Origin: an uncultured Lysobacterales bacterium
GTDB lineage: Bacteria; Pseudomonadota; Gammaproteobacteria; Xanthomonadales; SZUA-36
Length of the DNA: 11,271 bases
Assembly: GCA_937995275.1 (NCBI GenBank)
Contig: CALKKN010000280.1
Coordinates: 1-11,271, forward strand
Direction of reading: 5' to 3'
Shown here in pieces: positions 1 to 7,477 of this stretch. The notes beneath the pieces were generated by a model, which saw nothing but the letters and a program-made list of their open reading frames with translations, ran no database searches and was not told the DNA's origin. Position 1 is the stretch's first letter, and each line of letters opens with the position of its first letter. Position numbers and translations under genes: made by a program.

Positions 1-1296
1 CCCGGCGGGACCTGCCTGAACGTGGGCTGCATACCCTCCAAGGCACTGCTGGACTCCAGCAAGATCTATCACCACCTGCAGCACGATTACGAAGCCCACG
101 GCATACGCGCCGGGAAGGTGGCCATCGACGTGCCGGCCATGCTGGCCCGCAAGGACGGCGTGGTCAAGAGGCTGACCGGCGGCGTCACCCAGTTGCTCAA
201 GGGCAACAAGGTCGCCTTCTACCACGGCAAGGGCCGACTGGGAGCCGGCCGGCGGGTCGAAGTGACACCCGTTGACGGCGGCGATCCCCTGGCCCTCGAA
301 GCCGACAACATCATCCTGGCAAGCGGTTCGGCGCCCATCGAGATACCCAACGTCGTCTACGACGGCGAGTACATCGTCGACAATGTCGGCGCCCTGGATT
401 TCGGCGCGGTTCCCGGGACGCTGGGCGTCATCGGCGCCGGCGTCATCGGTCTCGAACTGGGGTCGGTGTGGAACCGGCTGGGTTCCGAAGTCATTCTCCT
501 CGAAGCGCTGCCCGATTTCCTGGCGCTGGCCGACCGCGACATCGCCAAACAGGCCGAGCGCGAATTCAGGAAACAGGGTCTGGACATCCGGCTCAAAACG
601 CTCGTAAAGAGCGCCGAGGTGAAGAACAAGAAGGTGCTCGTCACGATCGAGGACAAGGATGGCGAAAGCCAGCTCAGCTTCGACCGCCTGCTCGTCAGCG
701 TTGGCCGCAAGGCGTATACCGACGGCCTGCTGGCCGACGACTCGGGCGTCAGGCTCAACGAGCACGGGCAGATCGAGGTGGACGGGCAGTCCCGCACGAC
801 CGCGCCGGGCGTCTGGGCCATCGGCGATTGCGTGCGCGGCCCGATGCTGGCGCACAAGGCCTCCGAGGAGGGTATCGCCGTCGCCGAACTGATCGCCGGC
901 AAGCCCGCGCATATCCATTTCGACACGATTCCCTGGGTGGTCTACACCGATCCGGAGATCGCCTGGGTCGGCCGCACCGAGCAGCAGTTGAAAGACGAGG
1001 GTGTCGCCTACCGTAAAGGCACCTTCCCTTACGCCGCCAACGGGCGGGCGCTGGCCGGGGGCCAGAGTGTGGGCTTGGTCAAGCTCCTCGCCGACGAGGA
1101 AACGGACGAGATTCTGGGGGTCCACATATTCGGCGCGAATGCTTCCGAGCTGATTGCCGAATGTGTCGTGGCGATGGAGTTCCAGGGTTCCAGCGAGGAC
1201 CTGGCGCGAATTGTCCACGCTCACCCCACCCTTTCCGAAGCCATCCACGAGGCGGCCCTGCACCTGGACGGGCGCGCCATCCATCGCGGCAACTGA
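1..1296 (+). CDS. lpd: Dihydrolipoyl dehydrogenase (E3), 5'-truncated by window edge
   Basis: This is the FAD- and NAD-dependent E3 subunit that reoxidises dihydrolipoamide in the pyruvate or 2-oxoglutarate dehydrogenase complex (cytoplasm). The reading frame is open from base 1, giving 431 visible residues; roughly 40 N-terminal residues with the FAD-binding glycine motif lie outside the window. Visible residues 2-14 read GGTCLNVGCIPSK, the redox-active disulfide (Cys5 and Cys10 in window numbering). A second Rossmann motif, GAGVIGLELG, starts near residue 145 for NAD. The second FAD motif (WAIGDC) lies near residue 271. The C-terminal HAHPTLSE supplies the catalytic His408-Glu413 dyad at the dimer interface. 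The GTG at 22 is the valine inside the disulfide motif, so it is not a start. Whether this E3 serves Pdh or Odh cannot be told without the upstream genes. Family assignment is very secure. Confidence 0.97.
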   Translation, partial: PGGTCLNVGCIPSKALLDSSKIYHHLQHDYEAHGIRAGKVAIDVPAMLARKDGVVKRLTGGVTQLLKGNKVAFYHGKGRLGAGRRVEVTPVDGGDPLALEADNIILASGSAPIEIPNVVYDGEYIVDNVGALDFGAVPGTLGVIGAGVIGLELGSVWNRLGSEVILLEALPDFLALADRDIAKQAEREFRKQGLDIRLKTLVKSAEVKNKKVLVTIEDKDGESQLSFDRLLVSVGRKAYTDGLLADDSGVRLNEHGQIEVDGQSRTTAPGVWAIGDCVRGPMLAHKASEEGIAVAELIAGKPAHIHFDTIPWVVYTDPEIAWVGRTEQQLKDEGVAYRKGTFPYAANGRALAGGQSVGLVKLLADEETDEILGVHIFGANASELIAECVVAMEFQGSSEDLARIVHAHPTLSEAIHEAALHLDGRAIHRGN

Positions 1297-1308
1297 CCGG
1301 CACGGACG

Positions 1309-2319
1309 ATGGCAGACGTCCCCACCCGTTTCCGGGCCTTCCGCATTCACGACGATTCGGCGGGCTACCGCGCGGGCATCGAAGACCTGGGGCTGGATGA
1401 CCTGGCGCCGGGCAACGTCACGATCCGCGTGGCCTGGTCCGGCCTGAACTACAAGGATGCCCTCGCCGCTACCGGCAAGGGCAGGATCCTGCGCCGCGCG
1501 CCGCTGGTGGGCGGTATCGACGTGGCAGGCACCGTGGTCGAATCCGACAGTGACGACTTCCTGCCCGGTGAGAGGGTGCTGGCGAACGGCAGCGGCCTGG
1601 CCGAAACACGCGACGGAGGGTTCACCGAATACCTGAGGTTGCCGGCGGATATCGCGGTGCCGCTGCCGACCGGTTTGACCATGCGCCAAGCCATGGGGCT
1701 TGGAACGGCAGGATTTACCGCGGCTCTGAGCCTGTACCGGATGGAGGCCAATGGCCAGCGTCCGGACATGGGGCCGATCGTCGTGACGGGCGCGAGCGGT
1801 GGCCTGGGAAGCATCGCCGTCGACCTGCTCACCGCTGCCGGTTACGAGGTGCACGCCATTACGGGCAAGGTGGAACAATTCGACTGGCTCGCCCACCTTG
1901 GCGCCCGCCAATGCATCTCGCGCAACGACCTGCACTGGGGGCAGAAGCCACTGGAGCGGGCCGCCTGGGCCGGATGTATCGACACGGTCGGCGGCGACAT
2001 GCTGGCAGGACTGACCCGGGCGATCGATCTGTGGGGCAACATTGCCTGCTGCGGCATGGCCGGCGGCTCCGGCCTGCGCACGACGGTGTTCCCGCTGATC
2101 CTGCGGGGTGTCAGCCTGCTTGGAATCAGTTCCACCAATTGTCCCATCGATACGCGGCGCAAACTCTGGGACCGCCTGGGCAACGAGTGGAAGCCGCCGC
2201 ACCTGGACGAAATCATCCGTAACGAGGTCGACCTCGAAGACATGCCCGCCGTGTTCGGGAAGATGCTCGCGGGGGAATCGCTCGGGCGAACCGTGGTTCG
2301 GGTCGCGGAGGCGGATTGA
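1309..2319 (+). CDS. acuI: YhdH/AcuI-family NADPH-dependent (acryloyl-CoA / quinone) reductase
   Basis: A 336-residue zinc-free medium-chain dehydrogenase/reductase. Family members reduce acryloyl-CoA to propionyl-CoA with NADPH or act as quinone oxidoreductases; the substrate here is inferred only. Visible family marks are SGLNYKDALAATGKG (residues 44-58), the GGIDVAGTVV strand (68-77), the nucleotide-binding VTGASGGLGSIAVDLL (159-174) and GISSTNCP (272-279). No structural or catalytic zinc cysteine cluster is present. Length equals the usual 325-335 residues. The ATG at 1309 lies 12 bp after the lpd stop with only a weak purine stretch (cacgga) before it, so the gene is probably translated from the lpd transcript. 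The symbol follows family resemblance; yhdH would be the alternative. If AcuI, it would detoxify acryloyl-CoA formed in propanoate or DMSP metabolism. Confidence 0.85.
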   Translation: MADVPTRFRAFRIHDDSAGYRAGIEDLGLDDLAPGNVTIRVAWSGLNYKDALAATGKGRILRRAPLVGGIDVAGTVVESDSDDFLPGERVLANGSGLAETRDGGFTEYLRLPADIAVPLPTGLTMRQAMGLGTAGFTAALSLYRMEANGQRPDMGPIVVTGASGGLGSIAVDLLTAAGYEVHAITGKVEQFDWLAHLGARQCISRNDLHWGQKPLERAAWAGCIDTVGGDMLAGLTRAIDLWGNIACCGMAGGSGLRTTVFPLILRGVSLLGISSTNCPIDTRRKLWDRLGNEWKPPHLDEIIRNEVDLEDMPAVFGKMLAGESLGRTVVRVAEAD

Positions 2320-2332
2320 CCCGCTGAAGATA

Positions 2333-2362
2333 TTCACATTTGCCGCTCATCTGCGGCATAAT
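2333..2362 (+). promoter_or_regulatory. Sigma70-like promoter for the PilH-like gene, with internal dyad
   Basis: TTCACA (2333-2338, 5 of 6 to consensus) and CATAAT (2357-2362, 5 of 6) are separated by 18 bp, directly after the acuI stop. The spacer contains a perfect 6-bp inverted repeat, TGCCGC (2341-2346) and GCGGCA (2353-2358), with a 6-nt gap. That dyad could be an operator or chance in GC-rich DNA. The match is by eye only. Confidence 0.5.
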
Positions 2363-2405
2363 GTCCGGCAAATGGATGAATCAGCCGCAGGAAGCGGGGG
2401 GCGCC

Positions 2406-2771
2406 ATGCCTAAGATATTGATTGTCGATGATTCTCCGGCGCAGCGGCACAACCTGCGCCAAATGGTCGAACAGGCCGGTCACGAGGCTCTGGTCGCCGA
2501 ATCCGGGGAGCAGGCGCTGGAACTGGCAGCCCTGGAACACCCCGCGGTGATACTCATGGACATCGTCATGCCCGGCATGAGCGGCTACCAGGCCACGCGC
2601 AAGCTCGGCCGCTCGGACACCACCCGCCACATCCCCGTCATTTTCGTCTCGAGCAGGGACGGCGAGGCCGACCGCGAGTGGGGGTTGCGCCAGGGCGCTC
2701 GAGAGTACGTCACCAAGCCGGTAAATCCCGCGCGACTGCTGAACGCCATCTCCGAGGCCATGGCCGCCTGA
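2406..2771 (+). CDS. pilH: Single-domain response regulator, PilH-like
   Basis: A 121-residue stand-alone receiver (REC) domain without an output domain. The acidic pair Asp8-Asp9, phospho-acceptor Asp52 (ILMDIVMPG), Ser82 and Lys104 (TKPV) are all in place, so it should accept phosphate from a histidine kinase. The stretch ADREWGLRQGAREYVTKPV (residues 88-106) closely resembles the signature of PilH, the CheY-like partner of the Pil-Chp system that controls type IV pilus retraction and cAMP. The ATG at 2406 is preferred over the upstream TTG at 2340, which lies inside the promoter, because AGGAAG (2389-2394) sits 11 nt upstream. It is transcribed in the same direction as acuI but appears to have its own promoter. 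No pil or chp gene is in view, so the pilus role is inferred from sequence resemblance; a general CheY-like adaptor is the alternative. Confidence 0.85.
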   Translation: MPKILIVDDSPAQRHNLRQMVEQAGHEALVAESGEQALELAALEHPAVILMDIVMPGMSGYQATRKLGRSDTTRHIPVIFVSSRDGEADREWGLRQGAREYVTKPVNPARLLNAISEAMAA

Positions 2772-2876
2772 TACCCGTTCCCCGCGGCTAAACCTTGCAT
2801 ATTCCGCCGGTCGCTACCATCTTCCGCGGGACCGGGCGCCGGGCGCCCCACCACACCTCTGGACAGGAGAGCGGAG
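2772..2876 (+). promoter_or_regulatory. Peroxiredoxin upstream region with GC-rich hairpin
   Basis: This 105-bp gap may carry the peroxiredoxin promoter: a possible -10 TACCAT lies at 2815-2820, but no good -35 is found at 16-18 bp. A perfect dyad GGGCGC-CGG-GCGCCC occupies 2834-2848. It has no following T-tract, so it is not a classical terminator; it may be a leader hairpin or operator. The ribosome binding site AGGAGA (2865-2870) is 6 nt from the ATG. Confidence 0.3.
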
Positions 2877-3356
2877 ATGACGATAAAGGTCGGTGGCAGG
2901 ATACCTGAATCCACGCTGGGCTTGATGGGCGACGACGGCCCGACCACGGTCGGCACCAACGAGTTATTCGCGGGCAGGAAAGTCGTTCTGTTCGCGGTCC
3001 CCGGCGCGTTCACGCCCACCTGCTCCGCCAGGCACCTGCCCGGTTTCGTCGATCAGGCAGACAACATCCTGGCGCAGGGTGTGGACACCATCGCCTGCAT
3101 GTCCGTCAACGACGTGTTCGTCATGAATGCATGGGGCAAGAGTGCCGGCGCGGACAGGATCGCGATGCTGGCGGACGGCAACGGCGAATTTACCCGCGCG
3201 CTCGGGCTGGAATTCGATGCGACCGCCTGGGGTATGGGTCAGCGCTCCCAGCGTTTTGCGCTGATCGCCGAAGACGGCGTGGTCACCGAATTGTTCGTCG
3301 AATCCCCGGGCGAGTTTCGCGTCAGCAGCGCCGAACACGTACTGACCAGGCTTTAA
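2877..3356 (+). CDS. Type II (Prx5-family) peroxiredoxin
   Basis: A 159-residue thiol peroxidase that reduces H2O2 and alkyl hydroperoxides in the cytoplasm. The hallmark PGAFTPTCS (residues 43-51) places the peroxidatic Cys49. A second cysteine, Cys74 (TIACMSVND), sits where plant type II peroxiredoxins carry their second cysteine. Arg126 in the RSQRFALI segment fits the conserved active-site arginine. Members of this group commonly use glutathione/glutaredoxin for recycling; here there is no fused glutaredoxin domain, so the reductant would be separate (inference). The start is firm: AGGAGA lies 6 nt before the ATG. An OsmC-family gene follows after 77 bp in the same direction, which fits a peroxide-defence role. 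Confidence 0.93.
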   Translation: MTIKVGGRIPESTLGLMGDDGPTTVGTNELFAGRKVVLFAVPGAFTPTCSARHLPGFVDQADNILAQGVDTIACMSVNDVFVMNAWGKSAGADRIAMLADGNGEFTRALGLEFDATAWGMGQRSQRFALIAEDGVVTELFVESPGEFRVSSAEHVLTRL

Positions 3357-3433
3357 CTTCTGCTGACTCCGGTCATGGTGCCGCGGAATTCCCGTCGGCA
3401 ATAATTTACTCAGCACAAACCGCGGCAGAACCC

Positions 3434-3871
3434 ATGCAAGAGTATCCACACCTATACGTGGCCACGGCCGAGGGAAGCACGGATGGGGTCATTGACACCG
3501 GCAGCCCGGGGCTCGAGAGCATCCCCGCCATGCCGCCGGCCGAGTTCGACGGGCCCGGCGACAAGTGGTCGCCCGAGACCCTGCTGGTCGCGTCGGTGGC
3601 CAATTGTTTCATCCTGACCTTCCGCGCGGTCGCCCGGGCCTCGCACTTCGACTGGAATTCGCTGAACGTGAAGGTGGTCGGCGTGCTCAATCGCGTTGAG
3701 CGCGTGACCCGGTTCACCGAGTTCCAGATCAGCGTGACCCTCCGCCTGCCCTCCGAATCCGATTGGCACAAGGGGCATCGAATCGCCGAAAAATCAGAAA
3801 GCGTGTGCCTTGTGACGAATTCGCTGAACGGCGACAAGATACTCGAAATCGACATCGAATACGACGACTGA
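3434..3871 (+). CDS. OsmC-family thiol protein
   Basis: A 145-residue OsmC/Ohr-superfamily protein. The two conserved cysteines are Cys58 (SVANCFILTF) and Cys125 (SVCLVTNS), the peroxidatic and resolving pair that lets OsmC and Ohr reduce organic hydroperoxides with a lipoylated or thiol reductant. The glycine- and acid-rich N-terminal strand and the WSPETLLVASVANC helix start are typical. It is not clearly OsmC or Ohr proper, so no symbol is given. The ATG at 3434 has only a weak ribosome site. The frame stays open upstream to 3131, but that extension overlaps the peroxiredoxin in another frame and is rejected. The DUF3365 gene follows 23 bp later. Lipoamide-linked reduction would connect it with lpd at the start of the window, but that link is speculative. 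Confidence 0.85.
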   Translation: MQEYPHLYVATAEGSTDGVIDTGSPGLESIPAMPPAEFDGPGDKWSPETLLVASVANCFILTFRAVARASHFDWNSLNVKVVGVLNRVERVTRFTEFQISVTLRLPSESDWHKGHRIAEKSESVCLVTNSLNGDKILEIDIEYDD

Positions 3872-3894
3872 CTTGTTCTCGGAGGAACCGGAGG

Positions 3895-4488
3895 ATGAAT
3901 CGGAAGATCCAGGCTAACTCGCTGCTCTTCACCTGTCTGCTGGCCGCCGCCCCGGCGCTGCATGCAGCCGACACCGCCGCTCCCGATCCGGCCCCGCTGG
4001 CCGACCAGGCAAAAGCGTCCGTGGCCGCTTTCGCTGCCGCGCTGAAATCCGAACTGCTGGCGGCCATGCAGGCCGGCGGGCCACTGCTGGCCATTGACGT
4101 TTGCCATGCGAGGGCGCCGGCCATCGCAGCGGAAATCTCCCGGCAGCAGGAGTTGCAGGTGTCACGGGTCAGCCAGCGCAACCGCAATCCCGGCAACGCC
4201 CCGAACGACTGGCAGGCGGCCGTGCTGGACGAGTTCGAGGCGCGCCGCACCGCCGGCGAAGACCTCGCCGCCCTCAGCTGGCAGTCACTGGCGGAAACGG
4301 ACGGCGGTCAGGAATTCCGCTTCATGAAGGCGATCCCGACCGCCCCGCTTTGCCTGGGCTGCCATGGCGAGTCCATCGCGCCCCCGGTGCGGGAGAAACT
4401 GGCTGAACTTTACCCGGATGACAAGGCGACCGGCTTCAGGGAAGGCGACATTCGCGGCGCCTTCGTGGTGACCCGCCAACTCGATTGA
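3895..4488 (+). CDS. Exported DUF3365 (Tll0287-like) c-type haem protein
   Basis: A 197-residue protein with an N-terminal signal peptide (hydrophobic residues 8-22, likely cut after ALHA, residue 24), so it should be periplasmic. A single haem c site, CLGCH, gives Cys153, Cys156 and axial His157. The region IDVCHARAPAIAAEIS (residues 67-82) carries Cys70, which matches the conserved cysteine before the AP motif in DUF3365; in the cyanobacterial family member Tll0287 such a cysteine is the second haem ligand. The segment LQVSRVSQRNRNPGNAPNDWQ (87-107) is the other family block. The role is unknown; redox or gas sensing by the low-potential haem is an inference. The start is supported by GGAGGA (3881-3886), 8 nt upstream. 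It lies 23 bp after the OsmC-family gene, suggesting cotranscription. The 51-bp gap to gyrA holds no clear terminator. Confidence 0.88.
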   Translation: MNRKIQANSLLFTCLLAAAPALHAADTAAPDPAPLADQAKASVAAFAAALKSELLAAMQAGGPLLAIDVCHARAPAIAAEISRQQELQVSRVSQRNRNPGNAPNDWQAAVLDEFEARRTAGEDLAALSWQSLAETDGGQEFRFMKAIPTAPLCLGCHGESIAPPVREKLAELYPDDKATGFREGDIRGAFVVTRQLD

Positions 4489-4539
4489 CGGACGAAGTAC
4501 GCGCTTTGCGGGGGACGGGTTTCTGCGCGCGCGCCGGAC

Positions 4540-7107
4540 TCATTCCCCGGCTTCGCCTTCGGCTCCTTCGCCGGCCTCCTCCTCTTCCGGCTGAATGCGT
4601 TCGAGGCCGACCAGTTTCTCCTCCTGGCGCAGGCGGATCAGCGTCACGCCCTGGGTGTTGCGGCCCAGGATCGATATTTCGCCGACACTGGTGCGCACCA
4701 GCGTGCCGCCGTCGGAAATCAGCATGATGTCGTCTTCGTCGGTGGCCTGGATGGCGTCGATCAGGGGGCCGTTCCGCTCGGATGTATGGATGCCGATGAC
4801 ACCCTGCCCGCCCCGGCCCTGGCGCGAATGGTCGTCAATGGCGGTGCGCTTGCCGTAACCGTGTTCGGTCACGGTGAGGATTTCGCCCGCATCGACCACC
4901 AGCATCGACACGACCCTCTGCCCCTTCTGCAACCGGATACCGATGACGCCACGGGCCACCCGTCCCATCGAACGCACGTCGCTTTCGGCAAAACGGATGC
5001 ATTTGCCCGAACTCGCGAACAGCATGATGTCCTTCCCGCCGTCGGTCAGGCTGGCGTTCACCAGTTCGTCTTCCTCGGGCAGATCGATCGCCCAGATACC
5101 GTTGGCGCGCGGTCTCGAGTAGTCGGACAACGACGTCTTTTTGACGATGCCGTCGCGGGTTGCGAAAAAGACGAACAGCTCCTCCGGGAAATCGCGCACC
5201 GGCAGCACCGCATTGACCCGCTCGTCCTTCTCCAGAGGCAGCAGGTTGACGATTGGCTTGCCGCGACTGACATGGCTTGCCTGCGGCAGCTGGTAGACCT
5301 TCAGCCAGTACACGCGGCCGCGGCTGGTGAAACACAGCAGGGTGTCGTGCGTGTTTGCGACAAAGAGCTTTTCGATGAAGTCCTCGTCCTTGATCCGGGT
5401 CGCCGACTTGCCCGTTCCGCCCCGTCGCTGGGCACGGTAGCGGTCGAGGGGCTGCGACTTGGCATAACCCGCATGGGAAATGGTCACCACCACGTCTTCC
5501 TCGGTGATCAGGTCTTCCAGGCTCAGGTCGAGCCGGTCATGCAGAATCTCCGTGCGGCGCTCGTCGCCGTACTGCTCGCGCACGGCCAGCAGTTCCTCGC
5601 GGATGACTTCCATCAGGCGACCGGGGTCCGACAGGATACGCAGCAATCCCTTGATCGTTTCCAGGATCCCCCGGTACTCGGTTGCGAGTTTGTCCTGCTC
5701 CAGGCCGGTGAGCCGGTGCAGGCGCATGTTGAGGATCTCCTGGGCCTGAACCGGTGAGAGCTGGTAGCCCCCATCCTGCAGCCCGTAGCGGGCCTCCAGG
5801 TCCTCCGGGCGGGAAGTCTCCGCTCCGCCCTCGCCGAGCATCGCGGCAACCAGGCCGGGCTGCCAGAGGCTCGCCAGCAGGGCTTCCCGGGCATCGGCCG
5901 GCGTGGCCGACGCCTTGATCAGTTCGATGACCTCGTCGAGGTTGGCCAGGGCTACAGTCAGGCCCTCGAGCACGTGGGCGCGTTCGCGCGCCTTGCGCAG
6001 ATCGAACAACGTCCTGCGCGTGACCACCTCGCGGCGGTGCGCGACGAACGCCGCCAGCATTTCAAGCAAGTTCAGCAGGCGCGGCTGCCCGTGGACCAGG
6101 GCCACCATGTTGATGCCGAACACGTTTTGCAGGGCCGTGTGCTTGTAAAGGTTGTTGAGGACCACTTCCGGCACTTCACCGCGCCGCAGCTCGATCACGA
6201 CGCGCATGCCGTCCTTGTCGGACTCGTCGCGCAGTTCGGTGATGCCCTCGATCTTCTTCTCTTTGACCAGTTCGGCAATCTTCTCCAGCAGCCTGGCCTT
6301 GTTGACCTGGTACGGAAGTTCCGTCACGACCAGCGACTGTTTGCCGGTGGATTCGTCCGTCTCGACATTGCTGCGCGCCCGCAGGTAGATGCGGCCGCGG
6401 CCGGTACGGTAGGCTTCCTCGATGCCCTCGGCGCCGTTGATCATGCCGGCCGTCGGGAAGTCCGGCCCGGGCAGGTGCTGCATCAGGTCATCGACGGAAA
6501 TTTCGGGGTCGTCCACCAGGGCGAGGGCGGCATCGACGACCTCACGGAGGTTGTGCGGCGGAATATTGGTGGCCATGCCGACCGCAATGCCCGCGGACCC
6601 GTTGACGAGCAGGTTCGGCACCCGCGTGGGCAGGACCTGCGGTTCCTGTTCGGTTTCGTCGTAATTCGGAATGAAGTCGACCGTCTCCCGGTCCAGGTCG
6701 GCGAGCAGTTCCTGCGTCAACCGCGACATCCGCACTTCGGTATACCGCATTGCGGCCGCCGCATCGCCGTCCACCGACCCGAAATTGCCCTGCCCGTCGA
6801 CCAGCAGATAGCGCATCGCAAACGGCTGCGCCATACGCACGATGGTGTCGTAGACAGCCGTGTCCCCGTGCGGATGGTATTTGCCGATCACGTCACCGAC
6901 AACGCGCGCGGACTTCTTGTAGGGCTTGTTCCACTCGTTGCCCAGCACGCTCATCGCGTACAGAACGCGGCGGTGGACGGGTTTCAGGCCGTCTCTGACG
7001 TCCGGAAGCGCGCGGCCGACGATGACGCTCATGGCGTAGTCCAGGTAGGACTGGCGCATCTCGTCTTCGAGGTTTACCTGCACCACTTCTTTGGCAAGTT
7101 CAGCCAT
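4540..7107 (-). CDS. gyrA: DNA gyrase subunit A
   Basis: The 855-residue breakage-reunion subunit of DNA gyrase, which with GyrB introduces negative supercoils. The first 125 residues follow E. coli GyrA without gaps, so numbering is shared: the quinolone-resistance region [10 protein letters not shown] has Thr83 and Asp87, and the catalytic tyrosine is Tyr122 (AAMRYTE). The GyrA box is QRRGGTG at 560-566, which marks true gyrase rather than ParC, followed by the six-bladed C-terminal DNA-wrapping domain and a short acidic glutamate/glycine tail. E. coli GyrA has 875 residues; the difference is mainly in the shorter tail. The ATG at 7107 is supported by GGAGAA (plus-strand 7118-7123), 10 nt upstream. 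It is transcribed alone, convergent with the DUF3365 gene and divergent from the cyclophilin. Gyrase genes are often induced by DNA relaxation, consistent with the AT-rich promoter region. Confidence 0.99.
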   Translation of the reverse strand: MAELAKEVVQVNLEDEMRQSYLDYAMSVIVGRALPDVRDGLKPVHRRVLYAMSVLGNEWNKPYKKSARVVGDVIGKYHPHGDTAVYDTIVRMAQPFAMRYLLVDGQGNFGSVDGDAAAAMRYTEVRMSRLTQELLADLDRETVDFIPNYDETEQEPQVLPTRVPNLLVNGSAGIAVGMATNIPPHNLREVVDAALALVDDPEISVDDLMQHLPGPDFPTAGMINGAEGIEEAYRTGRGRIYLRARSNVETDESTGKQSLVVTELPYQVNKARLLEKIAELVKEKKIEGITELRDESDKDGMRVVIELRRGEVPEVVLNNLYKHTALQNVFGINMVALVHGQPRLLNLLEMLAAFVAHRREVVTRRTLFDLRKARERAHVLEGLTVALANLDEVIELIKASATPADAREALLASLWQPGLVAAMLGEGGAETSRPEDLEARYGLQDGGYQLSPVQAQEILNMRLHRLTGLEQDKLATEYRGILETIKGLLRILSDPGRLMEVIREELLAVREQYGDERRTEILHDRLDLSLEDLITEEDVVVTISHAGYAKSQPLDRYRAQRRGGTGKSATRIKDEDFIEKLFVANTHDTLLCFTSRGRVYWLKVYQLPQASHVSRGKPIVNLLPLEKDERVNAVLPVRDFPEELFVFFATRDGIVKKTSLSDYSRPRANGIWAIDLPEEDELVNASLTDGGKDIMLFASSGKCIRFAESDVRSMGRVARGVIGIRLQKGQRVVSMLVVDAGEILTVTEHGYGKRTAIDDHSRQGRGGQGVIGIHTSERNGPLIDAIQATDEDDIMLISDGGTLVRTSVGEISILGRNTQGVTLIRLRQEEKLVGLERIQPEEEEAGEGAEGEAGE

Positions 7108-7135
7108 TCGTGACTTGTTCTCCGAATTACTACGT

Positions 7136-7163
7136 AACTATTTATTATTAGTATATTTTTTAT
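7136..7163 (-). other. AT-rich leader segment of gyrA
   Basis: Twenty-six of these 28 bases are A or T, in a window that is otherwise strongly GC-rich. It lies between the gyrA promoter and the start codon, in the predicted 5' leader. A TATACT (plus-strand 7150-7155, read on the minus strand) could be a second -10 but has no good -35. An unwinding or supercoiling-sensing role, or binding of a nucleoid protein, is possible but not shown. Confidence 0.6.
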
Positions 7164-7216
7164 GTCGTCAGTTCGACGCTCTTCGATGGTGTCCGGGGCG
7201 GTAATACAATCAGAAA

Positions 7217-7225
7217 ATTATACCA
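7217..7225 (-). promoter_or_regulatory. gyrA promoter, extended -10
   Basis: On the minus strand this reads TGGTATAAT: a perfect TATAAT (7217-7222) preceded by TG one base upstream (7224-7225), the extended -10 form that can work without a -35. No TTGACA-like hexamer is present 16-18 bp upstream. The transcription start would fall near 7210, leaving a leader of about 100 nt before the gyrA ATG. Confidence 0.65.
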
Positions 7226-7273
7226 CGAAACCGCTATATACGAGCCGTTTCCGGCTGTTCCCGCGCGCCATAT

Positions 7274-7397
7274 GGAGTCTCGCTTCACGGGCGACGGCTT
7301 CGCTCGGCCGCTTCTTTGGCTGCGCCAAAACCGCAACCTCGCTCTCGCCTGCCCTCGACTCACCCCACCGGGGGCGGCGGGTCGCCTTCGACTCCAG
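7274..7397 (+). repeat. Dispersed intergenic repeat, copy 1
   Basis: This element shares two blocks with another copy near the right end of the window. The 13-mer GGAGTCTCGCTTC (7274-7286) is identical to 11075-11087. The 44-bp block 7354-7397 matches 11169-11212 at 39 of 44 positions with no gap. The ends are inverted: GGAGTC at 7274-7279 and GACTCC at 7390-7395, and inside them GGCGAC (7290-7295) pairs with GTCGCC (7381-7386). A perfect internal hairpin TTTGGC-TGC-GCCAAA occupies 7315-7329, and CCCC-ACC-GGGG 7363-7373. It lies in the 370-bp non-coding spacer between gyrA and the cyclophilin gene. It has no transposase. A REP/MITE-like mobile repeat or a structured RNA are the candidates. 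Confidence 0.75.
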
Positions 7398-7477
7398 GTG
7401 AAAGTGCTGGCCGGGCCTGCGGTGCACCAGTATCATTTTGTATTCCAGCCCAAATTCCAAACGGGGAAACATCCACC
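7398..7477 (+). promoter_or_regulatory. Upstream region of the cyclophilin gene, promoter uncertain
   Basis: These 80 bp separate the repeat from the cyclophilin start. TATCAT (7431-7436) could be a -10; the hexamer 17 bp upstream (TGGCCG) matches only 3 of 6 to the -35 consensus, so the promoter call is weak. GGGGA (7463-7467), 10 nt before the ATG, is the likely ribosome binding site. Confidence 0.25.

Noticed and set aside
357..926. 189-residue minus-strand open frame within lpd, and a similar one at 9905-10567 within icd
   Set aside because: Shadows of strongly conserved coding genes, with low-complexity Ser/Arg or His/Val composition and no family resemblance.
2834..2848. GGGCGC-CGG-GCGCCC hairpin as a rho-independent terminator for the PilH-like gene
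   Set aside because: No T-run follows the stem, and it lies close to the peroxiredoxin start, so a leader element is at least as likely.
3131..3433. Upstream extension of the OsmC-family frame into the peroxiredoxin gene
   Set aside because: The added sequence is Arg-rich out-of-frame translation of the peroxiredoxin; the OsmC domain is complete from the ATG at 3434.
3763..3894. 44-residue N-terminal extension of the DUF3365 frame
   Set aside because: It overlaps the OsmC-family gene and would mask the signal peptide; GGAGGA supports the ATG at 3895.
4489..4539. Possible bidirectional terminator between the DUF3365 gene and gyrA
   Set aside because: GC-rich alternation (GCGCGCGCGC) is present but no stem-loop followed by a T-tract on either strand could be found by eye.
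5974..7113. A 379-residue open frame on the + strand across the 5' half of gyrA, and a 323-residue one at 4786-5757
   Set aside because: Both are antisense to gyrA, which is unambiguous over its full length. Long antisense frames are expected in high-GC genes; the translations are rich in His, Asp, Val and Gln and show no domain.
7316..7477. Upstream extension of the cyclophilin frame
   Set aside because: It would run through the dispersed repeat and bury the signal peptide; the ATG at 7478 gives a normal exported cyclophilin.
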